A stretch of 20,684 nt of DNA from a virus, in the IMG/VR virus record IMGVR_UViG_3300010354_000860, positions 1-20,684 of that record; one strand, 5' to 3'. Below the pieces are notes generated by a model. That model saw only the letters and a program-made list of their open reading frames with translations, was not told where the DNA came from and did not search any database. Made by a program: the position numbers and the translations under genes. Positions 8,223 to 14,877 of the stretch are shown piece after piece (within the stretch, counting starts at the first letter, position 1; every line of letters starts with the position of its first letter).

Positions 8223-10326
8223 TATAGTCGACGAAATAAAACAAAGGATTGGAGCAACTCAACTGGAGTTATCTAAATATGTGAAGATTCAACCTATCGA
8301 AATTGAAGATAGAAAAGGATTTGTGAGTTATGGAGAATCTAATTCATTTCCACAATACACCATAGAATTATACAATGAATCACCAGTGCATGGAAGTATT
8401 GTTAATTCGATTGCGTTTATGATTGCTGGTCAAGAATTCACAAGTGATAATCCACAAGCTACTGCTGAATTAAAGAGATTAGGATTAGATAAAATTCGTC
8501 ATAATACAGCACTCGATTTAAAATTACATGGTGGATTTTATTGGGAGATTATTTGGTCAATGGATAGAAGTACCATCGCGCAAATTAATCATTTGCCATT
8601 TGAGAATTGTCGCTTGTGTGTAAGCGATGACAATGATGATGTGAATGGTATTTATTATTCTCGCGATTGGAATGATACTAGAAAAAAGAAGAATACACCT
8701 TCGTACATTCCTATGTTCAATCCTGAATATAAAGATGAATGTCCAAAGCAAGTATTATTTGTTCATTCAGTTTCTGTTGGTAGTGAATATTATCCAAAAC
8801 CAGATTACATAGGTGGAATTAATTATATTGAATTAACTCGTCAGATTAGCGAATATCATGTGAACAATATATTGAATGGATTCTTTCCATCATTAATCAC
8901 ATCATTCAATAATGGAATTCCTTCACTTGAAGAGCAGCGAATGATTAAGAATCAATTGCAACAAGCAATTCAGGGAGCAGAGAATGCAGGGAAAGTATTG
9001 ACATTTTTCAATGAAGATAGAGATCGTGGTGTTGAGTTCACTCCATTTCCAATATCTGATGCAGATAAGCAATATGAATTTTTGAGTGAAGAAAGTACAA
9101 AACAAATTTTGATTTCTCATCGTGTTACATCTCCATTATTATTTGGAATTCGCGATGGTGGTGGATTAGGCAGTAATACTGATGAAATGAAACAAGCAAT
9201 GTGGATTTTCACCAAACAAGTAATTGAGCCATTCCAAAGAATGATTACTGATAGTGTTGAATATTTATTTTCAGTTATTGCAATAAATGCAACAATTGGA
9301 ATTACTCAAAACGATTTGATTTATTCACCACCAGCATCTCCAACTCAACAATCAGAAGAAAAAAAAAAAGTTTTAGTACAAGCTGATGAGAATAACTCTT
9401 TTTTACCAACAAATGAGATGGCAGCATCAGCAGAATTGGGATTGAAATGGAGAGCAGAATACAATCGTGGTGGAACAGAGGTAGGAGTAGCAAGAGCGAG
9501 AGATATAAGCAATAAACGCAATCTCTCATTTGATACAATTAAACGCATGAATAGTTATTTCTCTCGTCATGCAGTAGATAAAGAAGCAAGTGGATGGAAT
9601 CAAGGAGAAGAAGGATTTCCATCTGCTGGTAGAATTGCTTGGGAATTATGGGGTGGTGATGCTGGAAGAGATTGGGCAGCAAGAATTATTGAAAGAGTAA
9701 ATCAGCAACAATCAGTTCACATTTGCCAATCATCAAATGATTTCAGTGATGAACAAGGTAGATTGTGGATTGAGATTTTGAAAACAAAAGCTGAATTTGT
9801 TGATTCTGAAGAATGGGAATTGATAAGTGAAGAAGATGTAGATGATCCAGAAAATGAATCAAAGTTCACACAACAATTTCAAGCGTCATTAAGCAGTTAT
9901 GATAATTCTGATGATAGGTCTAATTGGGGAGATACTGGATTATATAAATTGCGCTATGCATATAGTCAAAATTTGAGTGAAAATTCTCGTGAATTTTGTG
10001 TTGAAATGGTTAGATTATCCAAAGCTGGAGCATCATTCAGATATGAAGATATTCAGGAGATGAGTAATGATGGAGTAAATGGTCAATTTGCACCAGCTGG
10101 TCAATCAAAATATAATATCTTCTTGTACCTTGGGGGGTGTTTCTGCCATCATAGATTCAAAAGACAAATTTATTATCGCAAGAGAGATAGTAAAGGAAGA
10201 ATTCTTCCAAACAAAGGTCTTGAAAATGATAAACGAGTGGGAGATAATCCATATGTACCAAAGAAAGGTCTAGAAGGAATTGCTCCAATCGATAGAGCAG
10301 ATCGTGGATCATTGAAATATGGATAA
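8215..10326 (+). CDS. Portal protein fused to C-terminal minor-head-like modules
   Basis: Residues 1 to about 375 look like a portal: early Gly/Tyr-rich region, LKLHGGFYWEIIW, YIELTRQISEYHVNNILNGFFPS, and SHRVTSPLLFGIRDGGGLGS followed by a long helix. Portal proteins form the dodecameric DNA channel at the head vertex. After an Lys-rich linker (about 380-396) comes a module at about 397-497 with RGGTEVGVARARD and GFPSAGRIAWELWGGDAGRDWA, which I know from phage head-gene neighbourhoods. A third part, about 575-703, has SREFC (C595), FLYLGGCFCHHRF (C642, C644, H645, H646) and a basic, Gly-Leu rich end. At 703 residues it is much longer than a plain portal. An A11 run lies at the first junction (9359-9369). 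It overlaps the previous gene by eight bases. Portal identity is strong; the roles of the added modules are unknown. Confidence 0.8.
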   Translation: MPNIVDEIKQRIGATQLELSKYVKIQPIEIEDRKGFVSYGESNSFPQYTIELYNESPVHGSIVNSIAFMIAGQEFTSDNPQATAELKRLGLDKIRHNTALDLKLHGGFYWEIIWSMDRSTIAQINHLPFENCRLCVSDDNDDVNGIYYSRDWNDTRKKKNTPSYIPMFNPEYKDECPKQVLFVHSVSVGSEYYPKPDYIGGINYIELTRQISEYHVNNILNGFFPSLITSFNNGIPSLEEQRMIKNQLQQAIQGAENAGKVLTFFNEDRDRGVEFTPFPISDADKQYEFLSEESTKQILISHRVTSPLLFGIRDGGGLGSNTDEMKQAMWIFTKQVIEPFQRMITDSVEYLFSVIAINATIGITQNDLIYSPPASPTQQSEEKKKVLVQADENNSFLPTNEMAASAELGLKWRAEYNRGGTEVGVARARDISNKRNLSFDTIKRMNSYFSRHAVDKEASGWNQGEEGFPSAGRIAWELWGGDAGRDWAARIIERVNQQQSVHICQSSNDFSDEQGRLWIEILKTKAEFVDSEEWELISEEDVDDPENESKFTQQFQASLSSYDNSDDRSNWGDTGLYKLRYAYSQNLSENSREFCVEMVRLSKAGASFRYEDIQEMSNDGVNGQFAPAGQSKYNIFLYLGGCFCHHRFKRQIYYRKRDSKGRILPNKGLENDKRVGDNPYVPKKGLEGIAPIDRADRGSLKYG

Positions 10327-10355
10327 ATTAATTATTAATTAATAAAAAAACTGAA

Positions 10356-10931
10356 ATGCCAATACAACCAGAGATATTATTAATCACAGAAGATTACTTG
10401 AAAAAATACACATCAATCACTGATGCTGTTGATCCAAACATCATTCGTCCAGCTATTTATTTAGCACAAGATAAGCAAATGACAAATTATCTTGGAACTG
10501 ATTTGATGAATAAAATCAAAGCAGATGTAAGTGCTGGAACAATCACTGGAGATTATGAGACATTACTCAATAATTACATCTTAAAATCATTATTATGGTG
10601 GACGATGGTTGAGTTATATCCATCTCTATTGTATAAGCATGACAATGGTAATTTAGTTAGCAGACAAAGTGAAGATACTACTCCAGTAACGAAGGGAGAA
10701 ATGGAATCGTTAAAGGAAGCTGCACGAGAAAATGCAAGATATTACACTAATAGATTGGTAAAATATTTGTGTTATAATAGTTCACTCTTTCCTGAATATA
10801 CATCAAACACTAATGATGATATCAATCCAGATAACAATCCATATGGAAAGAGTAATTTTCTAATTAGCGATTCATATAATTTTCAAAGATTAAGATGGAC
10901 AATAAAAGATTTCATACGAACATCGTACTAA
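10356..10931 (+). CDS. Head-tail adaptor protein
   Basis: This 191-residue, mostly helical protein has IIRPAIYLAQDKQMTNYLGTDL near residue 25-50, YETLLNNYILKSLLWWTMVELYP at about 65-90, and LKEAARENARYYTNRLVKYL at about 122-145. The pattern (an early helix with AQD and LG, a central hydrophobic helix, a long amphipathic helix) matches the gp6/gp15-type adaptors that sit under the portal, and the position right after the portal fits. A short AT-only inverted repeat lies in the 29-base gap before it. The C-terminus (WTIKDFIRTSY) overlaps the next small ORF in another frame. Confidence 0.65.
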   Translation: MPIQPEILLITEDYLKKYTSITDAVDPNIIRPAIYLAQDKQMTNYLGTDLMNKIKADVSAGTITGDYETLLNNYILKSLLWWTMVELYPSLLYKHDNGNLVSRQSEDTTPVTKGEMESLKEAARENARYYTNRLVKYLCYNSSLFPEYTSNTNDDINPDNNPYGKSNFLISDSYNFQRLRWTIKDFIRTSY

Positions 10932-11002
10932 ATAGAAAAAAGCAGTACGAGAAATTGCTTAAACAATATTTAAAAAAGCAATATGAATTGAAGAAATCAT
11001 GA
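10895..11002 (+). CDS. Small Lys/Tyr-rich protein (35 aa)
   Basis: A 35-codon ORF reads MDNKRFHTNIVLNRKKQYEK followed by LLKQYLKKQYELKKS. It starts inside the end of the adaptor gene and its TGA overlaps the holin ATG (ATGA, 10999-11002), the common arrangement for coupled phage genes. It fills what would otherwise be a 67-base gap. The product would be a strongly basic helix. I do not know a family, and so short an ORF could be chance, but the overlap pattern favours it being real. Confidence 0.45.
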   Translation: MDNKRFHTNIVLNRKKQYEKLLKQYLKKQYELKKS

Positions 11003-11427
11003 TGAAGGAATTATTGTTTTTGAAAACAAAATATTGGTTACTTGCAATTGTAACCATATTTCTTCCCATCAAAGAATTGATGATTACCATTGGTTTTTTG
11101 GTTGGATCAGATATGGTTGTTGGAATCTGGAAGGCAATTAAATTAGGAATTAAAATTCGTTCAAGAAGAATGAGTGATAGTGTTACAAAAATGCTATTAT
11201 ATCAACTTGCGATAGTGAGTGGATTTTTAATTGAGACATACATTATTGAACAATTAATTCCAATCACAAAACTCATTGCAACTACCATTGCAGTAATTGA
11301 ATTTAAATCAATTGTTGAATCAATTGAAGCTGTAACTGGAAAAGATTTATGGAAAAGAATTAAGATATTGATTGGTCGTAAAAATGAAGATTTAAACGAA
11401 ATCATGAAAGATGAGCAAATTAAGTAA
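10999..11427 (+). CDS. Holin
   Basis: This 142-residue protein has several hydrophobic segments: about 12-35 (YWLLAIVTIFLPIKELMITIGF), a short one containing VGSDMVVGIW, and about 65-105 (LLYQLAIVSGFLIETYIIEQ, then PITKLIATTIAVIEF). It ends in a charged cytoplasmic tail rich in K, D and E. The LVGSDMVVGIWKAIKLG segment and the overall layout resemble the phage_holin_4 type. Holins open the inner membrane so that the endolysin reaches the cell wall. The peptidase gene follows with a 17-base overlap. The start is the ATG at 10999 or the adjacent ATG at 11002. Confidence 0.7.
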   Translation: MMKELLFLKTKYWLLAIVTIFLPIKELMITIGFLVGSDMVVGIWKAIKLGIKIRSRRMSDSVTKMLLYQLAIVSGFLIETYIIEQLIPITKLIATTIAVIEFKSIVESIEAVTGKDLWKRIKILIGRKNEDLNEIMKDEQIK

Positions 11428-11872
11428 ATATACAACTTTACAAGAGGTCATAAAAAGTAATATGGCTAGTGTATTGCAAATTCAAAATATTCCAAATTCA
11501 GAACAAATTGCCAATCTCAAATTAGTTTGTACAGAGATATTTGATAAAGTTCGTGAACATTTTGGAATTCCAATTGGAATCACCAGTGGTTTTCGTAGTG
11601 CTGAATTGAATCAGCGCATTGGAGGTAGTAAATCATCTCAACATTTGCAAGGTAAAGCACTGGATATCGATGGAGATTTATTGGGTGGTGTATGCAATAA
11701 AGACATATTCGAATTCATAAAAAATAATTGTACATTTGATCAATTGATTTGGGAATTTGGAACAGAGAATTCACCTGATTGGGTGCATGTTAGTTACAAC
11801 AAGGGAGTAAATAGAAAACAAATTTTACGAGCGATTAAGAGCGAAGGAAAAACTATTTACAAACCTTACTAA
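11411..11872 (+). CDS. Endolysin, M15-type D-Ala-D-Ala peptidase
   Basis: This 153-residue protein belongs to the peptidase M15_3 / VanY-like zinc peptidases that cut peptidoglycan peptides. The motifs are in order: TSGFRSAELN (58-67), SQHLQGKALDID (76-87) with zinc ligands H78 and D85, and DWVHVSY (123-129) with the third ligand H126. I2 to K50 form helices typical of the family (LVCTEIFDKVREHFGIPI). There is no signal peptide, so export depends on the holin, which lies just upstream and overlaps by 17 bases. All key residues are present, so it is probably active. Confidence 0.9.
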   Translation: MSKLSKYTTLQEVIKSNMASVLQIQNIPNSEQIANLKLVCTEIFDKVREHFGIPIGITSGFRSAELNQRIGGSKSSQHLQGKALDIDGDLLGGVCNKDIFEFIKNNCTFDQLIWEFGTENSPDWVHVSYNKGVNRKQILRAIKSEGKTIYKPY

Positions 11873-11874
11873 CT

Positions 11875-12867
11875 ATGAAAGGACGAAAAGAATCAGACAA
11901 AACAAAATTAGCGAGAGAGTTAAGAACGAGATTCCCAAACACACCAACGCTAACTCTCGCAAAGAAATTAAGCAAAGAACATTTCGAAACTTTTATTGGA
12001 GTAGAAGATGCTCGTGATACACTGCGTAGAATAGAGGGCAAAGATGGTAGAACTCCAAAAGACAAAACACTGGTCATTACTGAACATCGCCCACGCAATC
12101 CATTCAACCTGCCGAAGTCATATGCCAAAGGAAGAAAGCATTTTGATATCAAAGGTCAGAAGGTATTGATTCTTTCAGATATCCATATTCCTTATCATGA
12201 TATCGATGCATTATCTGTTGCAATTAAAACTGGAATAGATGAAAATGTAGATACAATTATCTTGAATGGAGATGCTCTCGATTGTCATATGATTAGTGAT
12301 TTTGTCAAAGATCCAAAGAAGAGAAAATTTAAGGATGAATTATATGCAATGCGTAGTTTTTTGCACGAGTTGAGAGGACAATTTCCTACTGCTGAAATAA
12401 TTTACAAAGAAGGAAATCATGAAGAGAGATATTGGAGATATATGCGCGTTAAAGCTCCAGAGCTATTCGACATAGATGCATTCGATTTTCCATCACTAAC
12501 TCATTGCGATAAACACAACATCAAATGGTTAGATGGCAAGAGTAAATTGAATATTGGTGGATTATCAATATTTCATGGTCATGAATTTGGAAAGCAATTT
12601 CTTCCATCTGTAAATGTCGCAAGGGGATTATTCTTGAAAACAAAAGCGAATGCTATGTGTGGCCACCATCATCAAACAGCAGAACACACCGAGCGAGATG
12701 TAAATGGCAAGGTAATAACTTGCTGGGGTGTTGGTTGTTTATCAGAACTTTCTCCAGATTACAATCCCTATTCCAAATACAATCACGGATTCGCGATAAT
12801 TACGCGAGGAATCAATAAAGCGTTCCATGTCAAAAACTATCGCATACATGAAGGAGCAATTTATTAA
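11875..12867 (+). CDS. Calcineurin-like metallophosphoesterase
   Basis: Residues 95-310 hold a complete metallophosphoesterase motif set: SDIHIP (D102, H104), NGDALD (D133), GNHEER (N181, H182), FHGHE (H234, H236) and CGHHH (H264). Residues 1-90 form a basic N-terminal region (KLARELRTRFPNTPTLTLAKK) seen in other phage members and possibly binding nucleic acid. The substrate is unknown; phosphodiester or phosphomonoester hydrolysis is all that can be inferred. It starts two bases after the endolysin stop and overlaps the next ORF, so it is co-transcribed with the lysis genes. Lysis is not a usual role for this family, so nucleic acid processing late in infection is equally possible. Confidence 0.85.
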   Translation: MKGRKESDKTKLARELRTRFPNTPTLTLAKKLSKEHFETFIGVEDARDTLRRIEGKDGRTPKDKTLVITEHRPRNPFNLPKSYAKGRKHFDIKGQKVLILSDIHIPYHDIDALSVAIKTGIDENVDTIILNGDALDCHMISDFVKDPKKRKFKDELYAMRSFLHELRGQFPTAEIIYKEGNHEERYWRYMRVKAPELFDIDAFDFPSLTHCDKHNIKWLDGKSKLNIGGLSIFHGHEFGKQFLPSVNVARGLFLKTKANAMCGHHHQTAEHTERDVNGKVITCWGVGCLSELSPDYNPYSKYNHGFAIITRGINKAFHVKNYRIHEGAIY

Positions 12868-13144
12868 ATGGATTGCATTTGCAATTGGGTTAATTATTGC
12901 ATGGATTATTGGGAAAAATTCATGCAGTTCCAATCGGTTACAAATTGTAACCACCTCATCAGATACTATTGTTGTATTGAAAGCACGAATTGACACGATA
13001 GAAAAAGAACGAATTAAAATCAAAGAGATTTATGAAAAGCAAATTGATACTATTTATCTGTATGATAGCATTGCCATTGATAGTGCATACACAAAGGCAA
13101 TTGAAAAGCTACGCGATTACGAACGCACTGGATTCGATAAGTAA
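12848..13144 (+). CDS. Putative inner-membrane spanin-like protein
   Basis: The product has an N-terminal membrane anchor followed by a periplasmic helix. I prefer the ATG at 12848 (MKEQFIKWIAFAIGLIIAWI, 98 residues) to the one at 12827, because the anchor then starts close to the N-terminus. After the anchor come NSCSSNRLQ and a coiled-coil-like stretch (VVLKARIDTIEKERIKIKEI). The layout is that of Rz-type i-spanins, which bring down the outer membrane with an outer-membrane partner. It overlaps the metallophosphoesterase end and contains the start of the next gene in another frame. The role is inferred from topology and position. Confidence 0.55.
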   Translation: MKEQFIKWIAFAIGLIIAWIIGKNSCSSNRLQIVTTSSDTIVVLKARIDTIEKERIKIKEIYEKQIDTIYLYDSIAIDSAYTKAIEKLRDYERTGFDK

Positions 13145-13409
13145 AGAAAAGCGGTTGGTTGTATTGGCAGTTGCTAAACTCGATTATTTGATTAGCGACA
13201 ATCAAAAATTAAGTAGGATAAATCATTCACTAAACGAGATTAACGAGCGTAATGCAGTTTATATCGTGCAAATCGAGGGGTTAAATAAGGAATTAAACGA
13301 TGAGTTAAATGCGGAATTAAAGAGAAAAAAAAAGTGGCGAAATGCCACTCTTTATTCAGTTGGATTTAACGCTGCTTTTTTAACTGCATTAATCGTTTTA
13401 GGTAGATAG
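13032..13409 (+). CDS. Exported coiled-coil protein with a C-terminal membrane segment, spanin-like
   Basis: This 125-residue ORF starts inside the previous gene in the +1 frame and shares 113 bases with it. Residues 1-20 look like a signal peptide (MKSKLILFICMIALPLIVHT), 40-95 form a charged helix with heptad spacing (LNEINERNAVYIVQIEGLNK), and 105-123 are a transmembrane segment (ATLYSVGFNAAFLTALIVLG). LFIC is not a good lipobox, so it is probably not a lipoprotein. I know similar layouts from small phage lysis-region proteins of Bacteroidota. It may be a spanin partner or a unimolecular spanin variant. Its 3' end runs 44 bases into the convergent minus-strand gene and contains a terminator hairpin. 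Confidence 0.55.
   Translation: MKSKLILFICMIALPLIVHTQRQLKSYAITNALDSISKEKRLVVLAVAKLDYLISDNQKLSRINHSLNEINERNAVYIVQIEGLNKELNDELNAELKRKKKWRNATLYSVGFNAAFLTALIVLGR
13325..13349 (-). terminator. Rho-independent terminator of the minus-strand operon, inside a plus-strand gene
   Basis: A 6-bp stem AGTGGC/GCCACT (13333-13338 with 13344-13349) with a GAAAT loop is flanked on the minus strand by a downstream run of eight T (13332-13325). It lies 17 bases after the last minus-strand stop. On the plus strand the tail is only CTTTATT, so termination there should be weak, which would let the plus gene be completed. Confidence 0.75.
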
Positions 13410-13584
13410 CAAAATCTAATGCTTCTTCATATGCATGATGCATCCATTCTTGTTCACTCAAATTAGCTTGATCTACACTCATGCCATATTTTGCTCTTCC
13501 CATTTTTTCTCTAGATATTAAATCGGAAATTACTTGTTTGTAAGTTTCAGATTGACAATTATCAAAATCATGTGTTATATTCAT
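13366..13584 (-). CDS. Small helical protein, possibly MazG-like
   Basis: The 72-residue product carries ISREKMGRAKYGMSVDQANL and SEQEWMHHAYEEALDFAIYL. The EW..HA.EEA.D.A.YL helix recurs in small phage proteins and looks like the acidic helices of all-alpha NTP pyrophosphatases. It begins with an ATGA overlap with the upstream MazG-like gene. I infer a role in nucleotide handling, but with one helix pair only it could be a non-enzymatic partner of the neighbour. It is the last gene of the minus-strand unit. Confidence 0.5.
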   Translation of the reverse strand: MNITHDFDNCQSETYKQVISDLISREKMGRAKYGMSVDQANLSEQEWMHHAYEEALDFAIYLKRLMQLKKQR

Positions 13585-13943
13585 TTGTTTAATATTTTTT
13601 CTAAATTAGGTTTAAAATAATTTTCTCCTTTCATCACTTTTCCATCTTGACGATAGATTGGATTTCCATTAGCATCCAGTTTACTCATGTTACTGGCATG
13701 AATCTCATCGAACATTGATTCTAATTTATCAGCAATTCCCAAATCTATTGCATAACCAATGAGCAAATACATTTGATCTATAATTGCATCTGATAAATCA
13801 ATTAAATTCAATGAAGAAATCATTTCATAGAATTCTTCTCTAATCAAATTGTGATGCAATAAATGATTGGAATTCCTTCCAGAATTGATTGGTAAATTAA
13901 ATCTCTTTCGAAATTCAGTTACTTGTTCTATTTGTTTATTCAT
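13581..13943 (-). CDS. MazG-like nucleotide pyrophosphohydrolase
   Basis: This 120-residue protein has the all-alpha NTP pyrophosphohydrolase pattern: IREEFYEMI (acidic E36, E37, E40), LSDAIIDQMYLLIGYAIDLG (D52, D56) and then FDEIHASNMSKLDANGNPIY (78-97) with the closing GKVMKGENYFKPNL. These enzymes hydrolyse (d)NTPs to monophosphates with a metal ion; in phages they may clean or adjust nucleotide pools. The HASNMSK segment is very typical of phage and bacterial members. It overlaps both neighbours by four bases (ATGA). The substrate is not shown by the sequence. Confidence 0.85.
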   Translation of the reverse strand: MNKQIEQVTEFRKRFNLPINSGRNSNHLLHHNLIREEFYEMISSLNLIDLSDAIIDQMYLLIGYAIDLGIADKLESMFDEIHASNMSKLDANGNPIYRQDGKVMKGENYFKPNLEKILNK

Positions 13944-14269
13944 AATATTTCTTTTTGTTTGCGAATGTATTCCGTTAATTCAGGCAGCATCCAATATCCA
14001 TAACTTGCCATTTCATAACTGAATTCTTCAATTTGGCGAGTTATATCTGGCAGCAATGCTCCATCTGCATTCCAAATAGCAGTAATTGTTTTGCCATGTT
14101 CACGCTGGATACTATCGTTTAATCTTTTCAGAATCATTTTTGTTTGGTGATTGTAAAACCATTTGATTGTCTCGCATTCATCCCCTGCGTAAATTGACGC
14201 TTGTAACCACATGAGAAGGTTTAACACCTTTACTTTTTCTAATTCGTCTTTTGTTATTTCAGTTTTCAT
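13940..14269 (-). CDS. Conserved phage protein of unknown function
   Basis: I choose the ATG at 14269 (MKTEITKDELEKVKVLNLLM, 109 residues). A GGAGG sequence lies eight bases upstream, inside the last codons of the preceding gene, and is one of few good Shine-Dalgarno sites here; the longer frame from 14335 would run through that gene. The product is helical, with a Trp-rich middle (IKWFYNHQTKMILKRLND) and an acidic/aromatic end (EEFSYEMASYGYWMLPELTE). I do not recognise a domain. It lies directly before the MazG-like gene with an ATGA overlap, so a link to nucleotide metabolism is possible but unproven. Confidence 0.6.
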   Translation of the reverse strand: MKTEITKDELEKVKVLNLLMWLQASIYAGDECETIKWFYNHQTKMILKRLNDSIQREHGKTITAIWNADGALLPDITRQIEEFSYEMASYGYWMLPELTEYIRKQKEIL

Positions 14270-14270
14270 C

Positions 14271-14831
14271 TTATCCTCCAAATGTTTCGTTGTAGTATTG
14301 TTCACTCGTTTCTCGTGGAAATATAGTATCATCATTAGTCATATCTAAACATCCATGACAATACGAATCTATTATCTCCTCCTTATGCATTGCTTTTGCT
14401 TTTCTCAAGATTGAGTGCCATTCAAATTTGTCTTTTGGTGTGTATGATAGTTCAAAAAATAACCATTCAACACTACTTTGTTTATGGCTTATACTTTTAG
14501 GTTTCCATGTACTACCAATTCTTTTGTATCCTCTATCCCACAAAAATTGATCTACCAGTCCAGTGTTTTCTATTGCATTTTTAAGGTCAGTAAAATACTT
14601 AGCATCATCCTCATCACTTTCATTTATAAAACAATCTGAAATAATTTGCTTGACAAAAGTTTCTTTTGCTTTCTCAATCCATTCCTCTTTAGTAGGCAGA
14701 TAATCCCTTTCGTCAAACATCTCAAAAGTCATGTGTTTTTTTATAGTGGCAGTATATACTATGTCATAAGAATCTGGTCTTATATTGATTTCTACCTTAT
14801 CAAAATCAAATAGGTCATATATTTTTTTCAT
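14271..14831 (-). CDS. Unknown protein with a C-terminal EQYYNETFGG module
   Basis: This 186-residue protein seems to have two parts. Residues 1-115 are acidic and mixed alpha/beta (YDIVYTATIKKHMTFEMFDE) and unknown to me. Residues about 120-186 (EWLFFELS, ILRKAKAMHKEEIIDSY, SEQYYNETFGG) match a short helical module that I remember as a separate small protein in many Bacteroidota phages. It may therefore be a fusion. A TACATTTG box lies 20 bases upstream. Its stop codon is followed after one base by the next start. No function can be given. Confidence 0.6.
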   Translation of the reverse strand: MKKIYDLFDFDKVEINIRPDSYDIVYTATIKKHMTFEMFDERDYLPTKEEWIEKAKETFVKQIISDCFINESDEDDAKYFTDLKNAIENTGLVDQFLWDRGYKRIGSTWKPKSISHKQSSVEWLFFELSYTPKDKFEWHSILRKAKAMHKEEIIDSYCHGCLDMTNDDTIFPRETSEQYYNETFGG

Positions 14832-14850
14832 TTTGTTTTGTTTTAGATTT

Positions 14851-14877
14851 CAAATGTATCAAATAAATTTAACCAAA
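14851..14877 (-). promoter_or_regulatory. Candidate Bacteroidota-type promoter
   Basis: The minus strand reads TTTG (14877-14874), 15 bases, then TACATTTG (14858-14851), a perfect TAnnTTTG -7 box. The spacer is shorter than the usual 17-23. The start codon of the downstream gene is 20 bases further on. It overlaps the terminase stop and could drive the last four minus-strand genes. Confidence 0.4.

Noticed and set aside
10079-10273. Alternative 64-aa frame inside the portal C-terminus
   Set aside because: The main frame carries the recognisable conserved residues through this region; the other frame is an overlap shadow.
10322-10345. AT-only inverted repeat before the adaptor gene
   Set aside because: A stem without G or C and without a T tract is no usable terminator, and such repeats are common in this composition.
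13425-13445. ATGCATGATGCAT repeat near the convergent junction
   Set aside because: It encodes the conserved WMHHAYEE helix of the small MazG-like protein, which explains it.
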